Source: Monosporascus cannonballus
Lineage: Eukaryota > Ascomycota > Sordariomycetes > Xylariales
Reading direction: 5' to 3'
NCBI GenBank assembly: GCA_004154925.1
Contig: QJNS01000270.1
Coordinates: 1 to 64,000, forward strand
DNA length: 64,000 nt
In this document: in pieces, positions 25,769 through 34,363 of the stretch
How the letters are laid out: each line of letters begins with the position of its first letter
Position numbering within the stretch: position 1 is the first letter of the stretch
Notes under the pieces: model-generated
Databases searched by the model: none
Told to the model about the DNA's origin: nothing
Seen by the model: only the letters and a program-made list of their open reading frames with translations
Translations under genes and position numbers: made by a program

Positions 25769-26098
25769 TTATTCTATTAGGTTCATTACGTACGCTTTCG
25801 CAACGCGTGCAACTTTTGTATAGCCTAGCAACGGAGTATATATGTTCCGATCAGAGGGTAGCCTTTCCGTATTTAGTGTGCTAACGTGCACCTGGCTAGC
25901 TGACAGCACCTTGTTGTCGTCCAATTGGATACTCAATCTCGACTTGCAGCGTGGGCCACTATGGATGAAGACATGGTTTGTATTCTGCACGAACCACGCC
26001 AATTTCTCACATTCCCGGTCCGGTCCCATCCACTCTCTCGTTCCCCGTCTCTCTTGTTGGCGGGAACTTGAATTCTCGATTCTCAAAGCGGACGGCAT
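25769..26098 (-). CDS. Hypothetical open frame at the island border
   Basis: A 109-codon minus-strand frame beginning M-P-S-A-L-R at 26,098 and ending at the composition boundary. It is Arg/Ser-rich in its first half with no recognised domain. It overlaps the possible 3' end of the gene at 26,331-26,818. The opposite strand also has a 92-codon frame here, so coding potential is ambiguous. It could be a downstream exon, a remnant, or chance. Confidence 0.2.
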   Translation of the reverse strand: MPSALRIENSSSRQQERRGTREWMGPDRECEKLAWFVQNTNHVFIHSGPRCKSRLSIQLDDNKVLSASQVHVSTLNTERLPSDRNIYTPLLGYTKVARVAKAYVMNLIE

Positions 26099-26282
26099 CG
26101 TACTGGAATCAAACTTGTAGGTAAAGTGCCGACACTGTTCCCAGCGTCAGCACCGGGGGCGACAGGGACGGGACTGTGCCCTGTGTCGGCGTCGGGCGCG
26201 AGTGGTAGGTTGGGTCTGATTCCGGCGTCATGGCTGCTCGCGACAACTGGATCGTGGGAGTCGTGCTCGGCATCGTCACTAG

Positions 26283-26441
26283 AGCTTGTGCCTGCAATAT
26301 GTTAGGACGTTATTAGACGGAGCCCCAGTGTCACTTATGACGCCTCTTGTTAGGCCCGGCATATTTACTAAAGCTTGTACCTGCAAGATTTTAGAACGTT
26401 ATCAGACTGAGCCGCAGGGTGGCTTACGACGCCTCTTGTTA
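26283..26441 (-). repeat. Imperfect direct duplication, about 70 bp, 89-bp period, containing an intron
   Basis: Copy 1 is about 26,283-26,352 and copy 2 about 26,372-26,441. Both contain AGCTTGT(G/A)CCTGCAA and GACGCCTCTTGTTA. On the minus strand copy 2 has a complete donor (GTAAGC) and acceptor (TTGCAG). Copy 1 keeps the acceptor and a CTAAC branch-like site, but its donor reads ATAAGT. Confidence 0.75.
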
Positions 26442-26818
26442 AAGGGCTTTGGGTCGAAAGTTTTAAATGCACATTTACGGAGAGCCGCGTCAATTTTGCT
26501 AGCAAACTCCATAACAAAGGTTACCACAGACTCGTAGGATCGAGATTCGACATTTTCAATCAATGATTTGTACTCCGTTTTGCGAGGAAAGGTGTGCGTT
26601 TGAGAAGCCTTGATCCTCTTGGTTTCACAATAGATAAACCAGGGGAGTCTGCTTTGACGAAAAAAAGATAGCTCTGGAGGACCTTTGTCCGCAGGCACCT
26701 GATTAGTCTGCCACAAAAGTTCAACTTTAAGCAGCTTCCAATATGATTCTTTTAGACGCGTAGTGGCACGCTTCAGCGGAAGCGGCAGATCCTTTACGGT
26801 TGCAAGGAGTTCCACCAT
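26331..26818 (-). CDS. Unrecognised small protein, probably two exons (146 aa)
   Basis: The frame opens with ATG at 26,818, in the context CATTATGG, and runs in normal codon usage to the donor GTAAGC at 26,427. A 47-bp intron (26,381-26,427) ending TTGCAG is likely; exon 2 is 26,331-26,380. Unspliced, the frame ends at 26,402 (138 aa). The protein is basic, with a central F-F-R-Q-S-R-L-P-W-F segment and a Lys/Arg-rich tail (F-N-K-R-R-R). No signal peptide, membrane segment or known domain is seen. It starts only 110 bp after the stop of the ankyrin/CorA gene on the same strand. The exon 2/intron unit is part of an imperfect tandem duplication (26,283-26,441). I do not know its function. Confidence 0.4.
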
Positions 26819-26928
26819 AATGAGCAGGAGTGAATGGAATTGAATCAGGGGGAATGCGAATCGGGAAAAACTAGGAATAACGGAGGGAACGGAATGAGAG
26901 ATGGAACGGGAACGAGAGAGAGACGTAC

Positions 26929-29900
26929 CTATGCAGACGGGCTTGAGGCATCATCGGAATCGGTCTCGTCCAACTGTCTCCACCGCCTTTGGGCCGACAA
27001 GCTTAAGGCCTGAAGGACAAACAAGCAAACAGCCACGGCAATGACGAGCGATATGCATGCCGTGACAGCCGCCTTAATGCCGGCCGCCAACGGCGCGGTC
27101 CAGATGGCAGCAACCACAGATCCCTCGACCGCCAGCGCGGCGACGGGGCCGATGGCACCCGTCCACAAGATGCCGGGATCCTCGCTCCATATCCGGCCGG
27201 TGCGGCGTTTCACCCGGCTCCACCACGCCGCGATCCGCGGGAGGTTGAAGGCGATGAAGATGAGGGGGATGGTTACGGCGCAGCTGACTGCGACTGTGGG
27301 AAGTGGAGAGGCGTTAGTAGTCTTGCGCCTTTCTTTCGGAGGGAGCATAAGGGGGGTCTTCGTACAGAGATATCTCAAAAAGTAACCAAGAGGTAGTTTG
27401 CCATTGTCATCCAGGGGAAAAGCGTCTAGGCCAATGGCGAATACGGCAGCCATGAATGACGAGGGCAGCTAGGAGATAAGAATACGCAAAGTCAGGCACG
27501 GCAAAGATACTAGTGAGATACAGAGGTACCCAGGGAACAAACTAGGTGGGCCCAATACGTACGAAGGTGATGGTCACGACGGTAAACACCGTCAGCGTCT
27601 GGCTCTGCCGGCCCGTTTCCTCGGCCTGCTTGGTCATTATCTTCAGTTGGTTGGCCGTCACCTCTGAATTGTCGGCCGCTAGCCTTGTCTGCTGGGTTGT
27701 CTCCTCGGCTTGTCTACGCGCGTATATGGCCTCGGAGAAGTTGGCTTGCTTCTGTTTCAGATCCAGGAGATGGTACAGCTATGTTGGTCTGAGTCAGAGC
27801 CAATTGACGCCAGATCCCCGCCCATGATGGCATGGACTGGTTGGATCAATAAGTACCCACCGATTCTTTGGTACTTGTGGCGATCTGTTGCATTCTATCA
27901 ACTCTCTGCTGGTGTAACCGAGACACCCGGCTACCTGTCCATTTTGGCTGGCCCTTGGTAATGAGAATCTGTTTCATCTCTGTCAAGGTGTCGTTCTGGT
28001 CCCTCAACACGGTCCGAAGGATTTCTAGCTCGTCGCAGATATCCTGCGCTTCAATGAGGAATGCAATGTCTCCCTCGATGTCGATCGTCTTGAGAGTATT
28101 CGGGAGACCATCATCTGGCCGGGCTAGCTCAAGACTGCGCCTGAAGTCTTCTAACCTACGCATTGCAAGATCGCTCTGTATGACGTGTGAATTTGTCAGC
28201 CATATTAGGCTATTGGAAAGAAGGACATGCATGGAACGGAGAGGCGGTAATCTTACCAAGCGTGCAATCTCGCGCTCAAAGAAGTCGAGGAACTGAAACT
28301 CGTCTTGAATGTTATGTTGGTCGAACAAGCTAGTGCAGGTGTCGGTGATGAGACATGCTAAATCATGGACTGACGTGACCGGCTGCCTATGTGGGCTTTT
28401 GAGGTGTCGGAGGACCTTTTGATGCGCGTTCATTGGATCCTCTCGGGCTAAGGCCCATCTCGAGTTGATATTCCCGCTTTTCCCTGCCTTACTCTGTGCT
28501 TCCACTATCCATGAGTCAAAGTTCAGCGCAGAGCACGTAATAATAGTCCCTATGAGCGTGCCATTAGGCTTGTCTGGTGTTTCCAGAGCACCAAGGAAAG
28601 GGTGATTGCAGACTCACGGTCCCCGAGTATCCACATCCATAGCTGGTCGACCATGAAGATCCTAACAGGAAGTTGGTGGTTTCTCGTGTATCGAAGAACC
28701 ACCTGGTCGCCATCCCTGTGCATTGTGCTTGGGAGATGATGATAGAAATATGCGTCCAGAGAGCGTCGGGGCTGCCAGCTAGTCGTCTCTCCTGCCATCC
28801 CCTGCTGGAAGTAGCCCCGGATCAAGTGTAGATATGGATGTGTGCGATCCAACGGCTCATCTTGATGTTGTTGGGGTTGTTTGCTTTGGTTGGACTTATT
28901 TCGACTCTGCGGACTAGCGGGGTGTTGCTCATATACGCCGGTCTCAGGCTTCTCAGGCTCTTTTCCCTCCGTGTCGTGAACCTGCGTTTGAACCGCCTCC
29001 GTTTCCCGCGTGGCACTATGCGGATCTTCAACATGATCATGATGAATACCGGACGTCGCCGGGTCGGGCGCTGCGGGAAATGTTGCTTTTGATTCGGTAG
29101 CTTCTTCACTCTTCCTCTCTGGTTTTGATGCCGTTCGTGACAAAGGGGGGGCAGCGGTTCTGGCTGCTTGGCTTGCTCCCGCGTACCAAGTCGCGGCTTG
29201 GGGTGGCACTGGCATAATCCTGATATTTGGCTCATTCATGAGTAGACCGAGGTGGTAGTGGTGGAAATAATGTTCAAAATGAAGGTATGGGATATGCGTT
29301 ATGTCAGCCACACAATGGCTCGCGGAGTAGCAGTGATTACGAGTAAGGTACTAGTACATACGAAAGCGAACATCGAGGAGTTCGTAGTAGCACCGGCATG
29401 ATTTCCCTTGCGTGATGCATCGTCCTTGAAGTATTTAGTCACAACCTCCGGGCAAGAAATGCGCTTCGATTCACTCACTGTGATCTCTCTAGAATGTGGT
29501 CTCATAAATGAAGGTCTTGGCTCTTTAATGCCCTTCTGAGTTTTGCGGCGGAAAATGCCGAGCTTCTCCTTGAATTTTTCATTCATCGTTGTGTCTGCGT
29601 TATGGGACATGGAAAGTCTGGTCATTAGTCCCTGTCGGATTGAGTCAGTTCAAGAGTCGGAAGTGACTCGGACTGAGTCTACCAATGACCAGGTACTGGG
29701 GCTTACCTCGACCCATTCCATCTGCAGAGTTAGAGTTAACTCAATTTCCAAAGTTCTCGACTCCAACTGAATACGTACATTGTTCGCAGGGAGATGATAC
29801 CACGTAAAGTTCGCCGTCTTCCCAGCCACGCTCTCTGGCCGCTCGGCGCCGAGGATCCCCTGCGGGCCTTTTCCGTACAGCAATTCGTATATGGGAGCTG

Positions 29901-31227
29901 ACTGTTGATATCTCTGCTCCCGATCTTCGGTGTAGAACTCTATTATAGTTGCTTCGAAGGCCTTACAAGCGGCCATCTTGGCGGGATTACCTCGTGGAGG
30001 CGGAAGCGCTTGTGAATCCACCGACGGCAGGTCTCGCTGCTTTGCTTCTTCGTTCTTTATAGCTGGACCTTCCAATAAGAGGCCGGAGCGCAACAGCGCT
30101 GCTAGCTCGGCCACATTTTGTTCGTCGGCAACTTGTTGCGCCGATCGGCCGTCCTTGCCTCGTATGCCTATGTCTGCCCCGTGCTGCAGAAGCAGCTTCA
30201 CAATCTCGATATTTCCGTTCATGACTGCTCGGTGTAGAGGTCTCTCTCGATCTTCTTTCGGCTGGCCAGGTTGTGGCGCAAGAGTTACCGGGGGAGGAGG
30301 CAGGGGAGGAAGTCCTTGGGAAGGCTGAATTGGTCTCCTGCTTCGGGGCATATGATGAGGATGTGCAAACATGGGATGACTCTGAACTTGGCCCGCCAGG
30401 GGTCGTGGGCCTTCTGAGGAGGCCGGGCGAGGGGGGAGAACTGACACTATCTCGGGTTTTCTCCTTCTGGGCGTACTAACGGACTTTTGAAATATCCCGC
30501 CTGGCAGGGACGATTTCTTAAATTTCAGAGCTTGATGAGGATGCGCAACCCCGGGGTGATAACCCGGAATGCGAACCGGGGGTGGTGGAGGTGGTGGCAA
30601 GGCGCCACCCCCTGGGAGATGGGGGAGAGCTGGGGACATCGCTGGACGTGGTGGCCCTTGACGCATCCTTTCTTGAACGGTCTGCGGAACTACCCGTCTC
30701 GCATCAGTGTCGGCGCCATTGTCAAGAAGCAACTTGATGAGGCCAACATGTCCGCGATTGACAGCTTCGAACAAGGCCGTAGTCCCGGATTCTGTGTTGA
30801 ATGATTCCACATCGGCTTTGTATTGCAGCAACACTTTTGCCACTAGCTCATAGCCGTGATTGGCCGCTATCCACAGCGGTTTCTCGCTGTCGGACGTTGT
30901 AGCCTCAACATTGGCGCCACACTCCAGAAGGAGCGTCGAGAGTGGCACGTTGTTGCAACCGACAGCTTGGTGCAGCAAGGTGCGACCCAAAGGGTCGAGG
31001 GCCTCAATGTCGGCGCCATGGTCCAACAAGATCGGGATGAGGGAGAGTTGTGCGTGCTCGACCGCGACATGCAGAACTGTCCGGCCGCCTCCGTCGCTGG
31101 CTTGCGCAATGTTTTTGTTGTGGCCTAGGAGCTCCTTAACAAGATTTTCGTCCCCTGCGATTACCGCCTGATACAGCTGGGAGACCGCATCCCTGTTTGG
31201 TGTTTTGCTAGACTCTCCGGGATCCAT
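26929..31227 (-). CDS. Ankyrin-repeat protein with C-terminal CorA-like membrane domain (7 exons, intron 2 acceptor missing)
   Basis: Exons: 31,227-29,707; 29,631-29,362; 29,293-28,618; 28,549-28,257; 28,175-27,861; 27,778-27,563; 27,468-26,929. Total 1,276 aa if intron 2 is removed. Five ankyrin repeats lie at residues 15-180, a Pro-rich linker with a seven-Pro run at 190-325, and two more repeats at 326-383. Exon 3 ends in M-V-D-Q-L-W-M-W-I-L and joins to T-I-I-T-C, a hallmark of the fungal ankyrin/CorA-like family. A coiled coil (Q-K-Q-A-N-F-S-E-A) then leads into F-T-V-V-T-I-T-F-L-P-S-S-F-M-A-A-V-F-A-I across the exon 6/7 junction, the first membrane segment; about three more follow. The GMN pore motif of true CorA magnesium channels is not seen, so transport is uncertain. 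Five of six introns (75, 68, 81, 82 and 94 bp) are canonical; intron 2 lacks its AG. The first in-frame ATG was chosen as start. Confidence 0.85.
29294..29361 (-). other. Intron 2 of the ankyrin/CorA gene with no AG acceptor
   Basis: The donor is GTATGT after M-F-A-F, and a good branch site (GGCTGACAT) lies 10-14 nt before the expected 3' end, which reads ACGCAT instead of ACGCAG. Removal of these 68 bp would restore the frame exactly at I-P-Y-L-H-F-E, the conserved segment of this family. If the intron is kept, translation stops at 29,299-29,301. The first downstream AG that restores frame is at 29,234, giving a 127-bp intron that loses P-Y-L-H-F-E. Confidence 0.7.
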
Positions 31228-31922
31228 TGCGTGGCTAAAACTTGGGTTGTCTGTCGACTTGATCCGATCTGTGGAGCGCGACAGCACAGCGTGTTGCGAC
31301 AAAACCGGGTTGTATATAAAGGCGTGAGCTGACCCTCTGTGAACACATTTAGGACTGGGAGTCGATGATCTGCTGCGGCATCCTTAAAGCGACATTTGCT
31401 GACCCCCACAGCTACCTGCTTGGTAACTATGTATTACCTATCAGGGATACGGTCCCAGTTACGTACACGTACATACACTATCTAGGCCGCAGTCTCGACT
31501 GGAGAGTTGTATGTATAGCGATAGATTTCGGCTTGGATCTCAGGGCGCTTATTGGCCGGCTTCGCGCCTTGCCAGGAAATCTCGCATGGGTCTTGCAGTT
31601 CTCCTCTTTTGGACTCTGTCCTCGGCGGTCGAGAAATTTCCTCGTAGCCTATCTGATGCCCAACACCTTCTTCCCTCCTTCGACACCACGTTCATTACTT
31701 CGATTAACTGCTACCACTTACGTCTGGTGCCAGTGCTTCTATAGACAAACTGCCAGGTAATACCAGGGTTCAAGTTTCAACCTGAGTGGCTTTTCCGGCA
31801 ACTTCACTCTAGGGGACGATATATGATAGCAGCCCTTCACCGCCGGCGCAATTGCTGTGATAGATATCGCAGGCTCGTCTTATTCTTTTACATCGGACTC
31901 GGAACACGCACAACCCACCGCT
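31228..31922. promoter_or_regulatory. Shared 5' spacer between divergent genes
   Basis: This 695-bp stretch separates the ATG codons of the ankyrin/CorA gene (minus) and the Fig1-like gene (plus), so it must hold both promoters. A TATATAAA at 31,313-31,320 reads as a TATA box on the plus strand, and its complement offers TATATA about 90 bp upstream of the minus-strand ATG. Plus-strand openings at 31,365-31,760 and 31,511-31,744 are present but have no recognised product. Confidence 0.5.
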
Positions 31923-33026
31923 ATGGCGGACATGGGAACATCTCAACCAGGCTGGTACCAAAGTAAGCTTATACAGGAATCATTGGCATCACGGCCAAGT
32001 GGCAGCAAGTGGGCTAGACGAAATAACTCTTGATTTGATGTAGGGATAGAACGGATAGTACCCCCCATTGGGTACCACCACGTGTTAATGATGTTGCTCA
32101 CTGTCTCTACCATCCTATTCTGTAAGACGCATATATCTACCTTACCTACTTACTCAAGTCCACCAAACCTGCGTCTCGTGCTGCTACTAAATCTTTGCGG
32201 CTTGGCAGCAATACTGCTGGCAGGATGCACAGCAGAGAACATGAGAGATTTCTATCTTCTTTCGTTCTCTTACACTGGTAGCGCATCGACGGCAACCGAT
32301 CACACCATGACCAACCCGAATGCATCCTCCTTGATGACAAGTCTAGCTGGCAAGGAGACGACAATACACATACGAGTTGCCTACTTCGGATACTGCATGA
32401 TCAACAACGGGATCACATCTTGCTCCACCAATGCGGACTCTCTCGCAACACTGATACAAGAGGCAGGCTCAAGTGACCCCTTGAACATGTTATATGTGGC
32501 CAAATCGTTCCGTGATGGTACCATCTTCGGCGGCCTTATGTCAGTGAGACTTCTTTATGTGACTATGTCAACTTTCTTCCCATGAGTGAGATTCTCTACT
32601 AACTACCTTCCGTATGGGCAACCCCATCCCAGATTTATCAGCATTATTCTCAGCTCCCTCTGTCTTTGCCTCCTCGGGACATTCCCTAGGTGGCTGCATG
32701 ACTCCGAAGTCGACTCTGATGGATCAGACTCATCGGAGCGTGGGTTACGACCGTTCCCGTCAAAGCGTGTCTCGGAGGTAGCCCTGATCTTGGTTTTCGT
32801 GGCGTCTTTATTTAGCTTGGTCGCCGCTCTCTGGCAGCATCTCTCGAGCGCTGCCACTTCAACCATGGTTAGCACGTTGATGTATGGTACTGTGTCTGGT
32901 CATGTGGGTGCTGGAGCGATGGCCTTGGGATGGGCCGCTACTGCTATCTTGTTCGTGGCTATGATGGGCCTGTTGATTATGTTATTGAGTATTATAGTGC
33001 TCACTGAGCTTGGCGATCGGACTTAA
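31923..33026 (+). CDS. Fig1-family four-pass membrane protein (Ca2+ regulator/membrane fusion type)
   Basis: Four exons: 31,923-31,962; 32,044-32,121; 32,209-32,539; 32,633-33,026, giving 280 aa. Introns are 81, 87 and 93 bp; intron 3 has a perfect CTACTAAC branch site and a GTCAGT donor, chosen because it alone joins G-G-L to I-F-I-S-I-I-L in frame. The N-terminus has G-Y-H-H-V-L-M followed by a membrane segment ending I-L-L-A-G-C. The extracellular loop carries V-A-Y-F-G-Y-C then a second Cys ten residues on, the claudin-like G-x-C...C signature of Fig1. Three more membrane segments follow, with a Ser/Asp-rich loop (D-S-D-G-S-D-S-S) after the second. In yeast and other ascomycetes Fig1 proteins act at the plasma membrane in Ca2+ influx and cell fusion during mating; that role here is inferred. 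Confidence 0.85.
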
Positions 33027-33305
33027 TAAGCATACTAGCATTGTGCGGCATTCGAGAATAGCTCCGGGGGACGTGTTCTCAACGCGTCTCGATTGAGAAA
33101 GGAGGAGGCCCCTTGATAGCAACTGGTGGGCGCCCCTATATGACCCTACGAGCAGACTGCACTGCAAACCGGGAGTGAGTTGGGCGAGAAGAGTACTGTG
33201 CCCGTGGAGAGTTGGGCCGGGTGTTGTGCAACTTGGAAGGCTGACTAGGACGGTACTGATGTACTCTATATGCAAGGTGTTTTATTTCTTACCTAGCAGG
33301 AAAAG
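33027..33305. other. 3' flank of the Fig1-like gene
   Basis: GC-balanced sequence with no recognised gene. It ends exactly at the start of a family-1 LTR, which forms the right border of the island. Confidence 0.5.
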
Positions 33306-33640
33306 TGTGACGGCTTAGCGGTTTAACCAACTATTAAACCTTAGTCGTACGGGTTTATGTTGGCAGGAGTATCGTGGGAATCTGAGTAATAGATATAGGA
33401 ATCGTATCACGTCTCGTAATTCCAAGGGTGCCTTAGGTAACGATGTTGTATTACAAGTTAAAACTATCTAGATTATGGAAATAATAAACGTATATATCCT
33501 TATTTTGGCTTAAACCATTTAACCGGTTTAAACTCTTAAGCTCCTTAAGCCCCTTAAGCCACCCGCTGACTTAACCGGCTTAACGGTGCCAAGCCTTTAA
33601 GCCTTTTAAGCTAATTACGTAATTTTTTTTGGTACGGTCG
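33306..33640. repeat. Family-1 LTR, truncated by insertion of copy B
   Basis: Starts TGTGACGGCTTAGCGG and is only lightly mutated. Its U3 segment is built of CTTAAGC(C/T)-rich motifs like those of the LTRs at 44,764 and 55,776. It stops at CGGTCG, about 60-80 bases short of the LTR end, where the LTR of copy B begins. I could not find the missing end on the far side of copy B. Confidence 0.75.
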
Positions 33641-33991
33641 TGTGACGGCTTGGCGGTTTAACCAATTATTAAACCTTAAGTCGACAGGTTTATGTTGGCA
33701 GGAGTATCGTGGGAATCTGAGCAATAAATACAGTAACGTGTTACGTTTCGTAATGTCAAGGGTACTTTGGGTAACGAATTGTTATTGCAAGCTGAAATTA
33801 TCTAAATTATGGAAATAATGAGCGTATATATCCTCATAGGTTAATTAGATTTTTATTGGATCTTGACGTTATTATAGATCTAATACCATTAGATTTATTT
33901 GGATCTTAATACCAAAAGAGATCCAAATTACGTAACCCTTTTTATGTAAGTCCGACCGTTTTCGAAATTAATTTTGGATTGGGTTATAATA
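33641..33991. repeat. Left (3') LTR of copy B
   Basis: Starts TGTGACGGCTTGGCGG and ends GGTTATAATA. It has the shared R-U5-side half, then a U3 with TTAATTAGATTTTTATTGGA and TTGGATCTTA motifs also found in the right LTR. On the minus strand the GATATATACG motif in the shared half could serve as the TATA box of the element promoter. Confidence 0.85.
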
Positions 33992-34060
33992 CAATCTCCC
34001 TTTTTTTAAAATCTTTGCCCTTACAGATTTCCTTTTTTTAGTACGTTACTATTCTTTATC

Positions 34061-34363
34061 ATGGCAGGTTATATCGCTAACCGCAAATCTTGCAGTTGTT
34101 CAAATCAAAAAGAAAACCTGGATTTTTTGACTACTTATATTATTAAATTTGGTTTTGAAATTATGCCGTATATGTTTTGTTTCGAAAATAGTACCAAATA
34201 TCAAATAATCGAAAAAATTCGTTGTTATAACGAATATATTAACAACCGTTACCCTTATAATAGTTCTGGCGTTCCAATTAACTTTTTGCGCCGAATTAAG
34301 GAGGAAAAAGATCGTTTAAATCGTAAGGAAATTGTTGCTAAAGAAACATTTGTACGTTTTTAA
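34061..34363 (+). CDS. Antisense accessory ORF of copy B (100 aa, partly preserved)
   Basis: This is the longest open frame in copy B after its LTR and starts with a true ATG. It is on the strand opposite to gag-pol. The start is Cys-rich (K-S-C-S-C-S). The middle reads S-T-K-Y-Q-I-I and I-R-C-Y-N-E-Y, in which several Tyr codons are TAT and probably were Cys. The end is helical and charged (R-R-I-K-E-E-K-D-R-L-N-R-K-E). Related sequence occurs in copies D and F (same strand relation) and, with E-K-D-R-L, on the minus strand of copy C. Beyond the stop, decayed sequence continues to a F-N-W-S motif at about 34,567-34,580, so the original protein was longer. The Cys pattern plus coiled coil suggests a nucleic-acid- or metal-binding small protein, but this is inference. 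Confidence 0.5.
   Translation: MAGYIANRKSCSCSNQKENLDFLTTYIIKFGFEIMPYMFCFENSTKYQIIEKIRCYNEYINNRYPYNSSGVPINFLRRIKEEKDRLNRKEIVAKETFVRF

Noticed and set aside
27041..28296. Several plus-strand frames over 80 codons
   Set aside because: They are complements of the ankyrin/CorA exons, whose minus-strand splice sites and protein motifs are consistent.
30860..31171. Plus- and minus-strand frames of 80-103 codons over the ankyrin exon
   Set aside because: They are alternative-frame shadows of the ankyrin repeats; repeated motifs in the true frame produce long shadows.
31365..31760. 131-codon plus-strand frame, and an inner start at 31,586 with a signal-peptide-like M-G-L-A-V-L-L-F segment
   Set aside because: It lies in the shared promoter spacer, has no recognised domain, only one Cys after the putative signal, and no clear splice or promoter support; a chance opening is as likely.
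32122..32208. Reading the 87-bp intron 2 of the Fig1-like gene as coding
   Set aside because: It is stop-free and a multiple of three, but it has a GTAAGA donor, a GCTACTAAA branch-like site and a GGCAG acceptor, and its removal joins I-L-F-S to I-L-L-A-G-C in the usual Fig1 arrangement.
33301..33305. AAAAG before the LTR at 33,306 and again at 40,326 after copy B, as a target duplication
   Set aside because: The second AAAAG is not adjacent to an LTR end (six extra bases), and AAAAG also precedes the LTR of copy F, so the match is probably chance.
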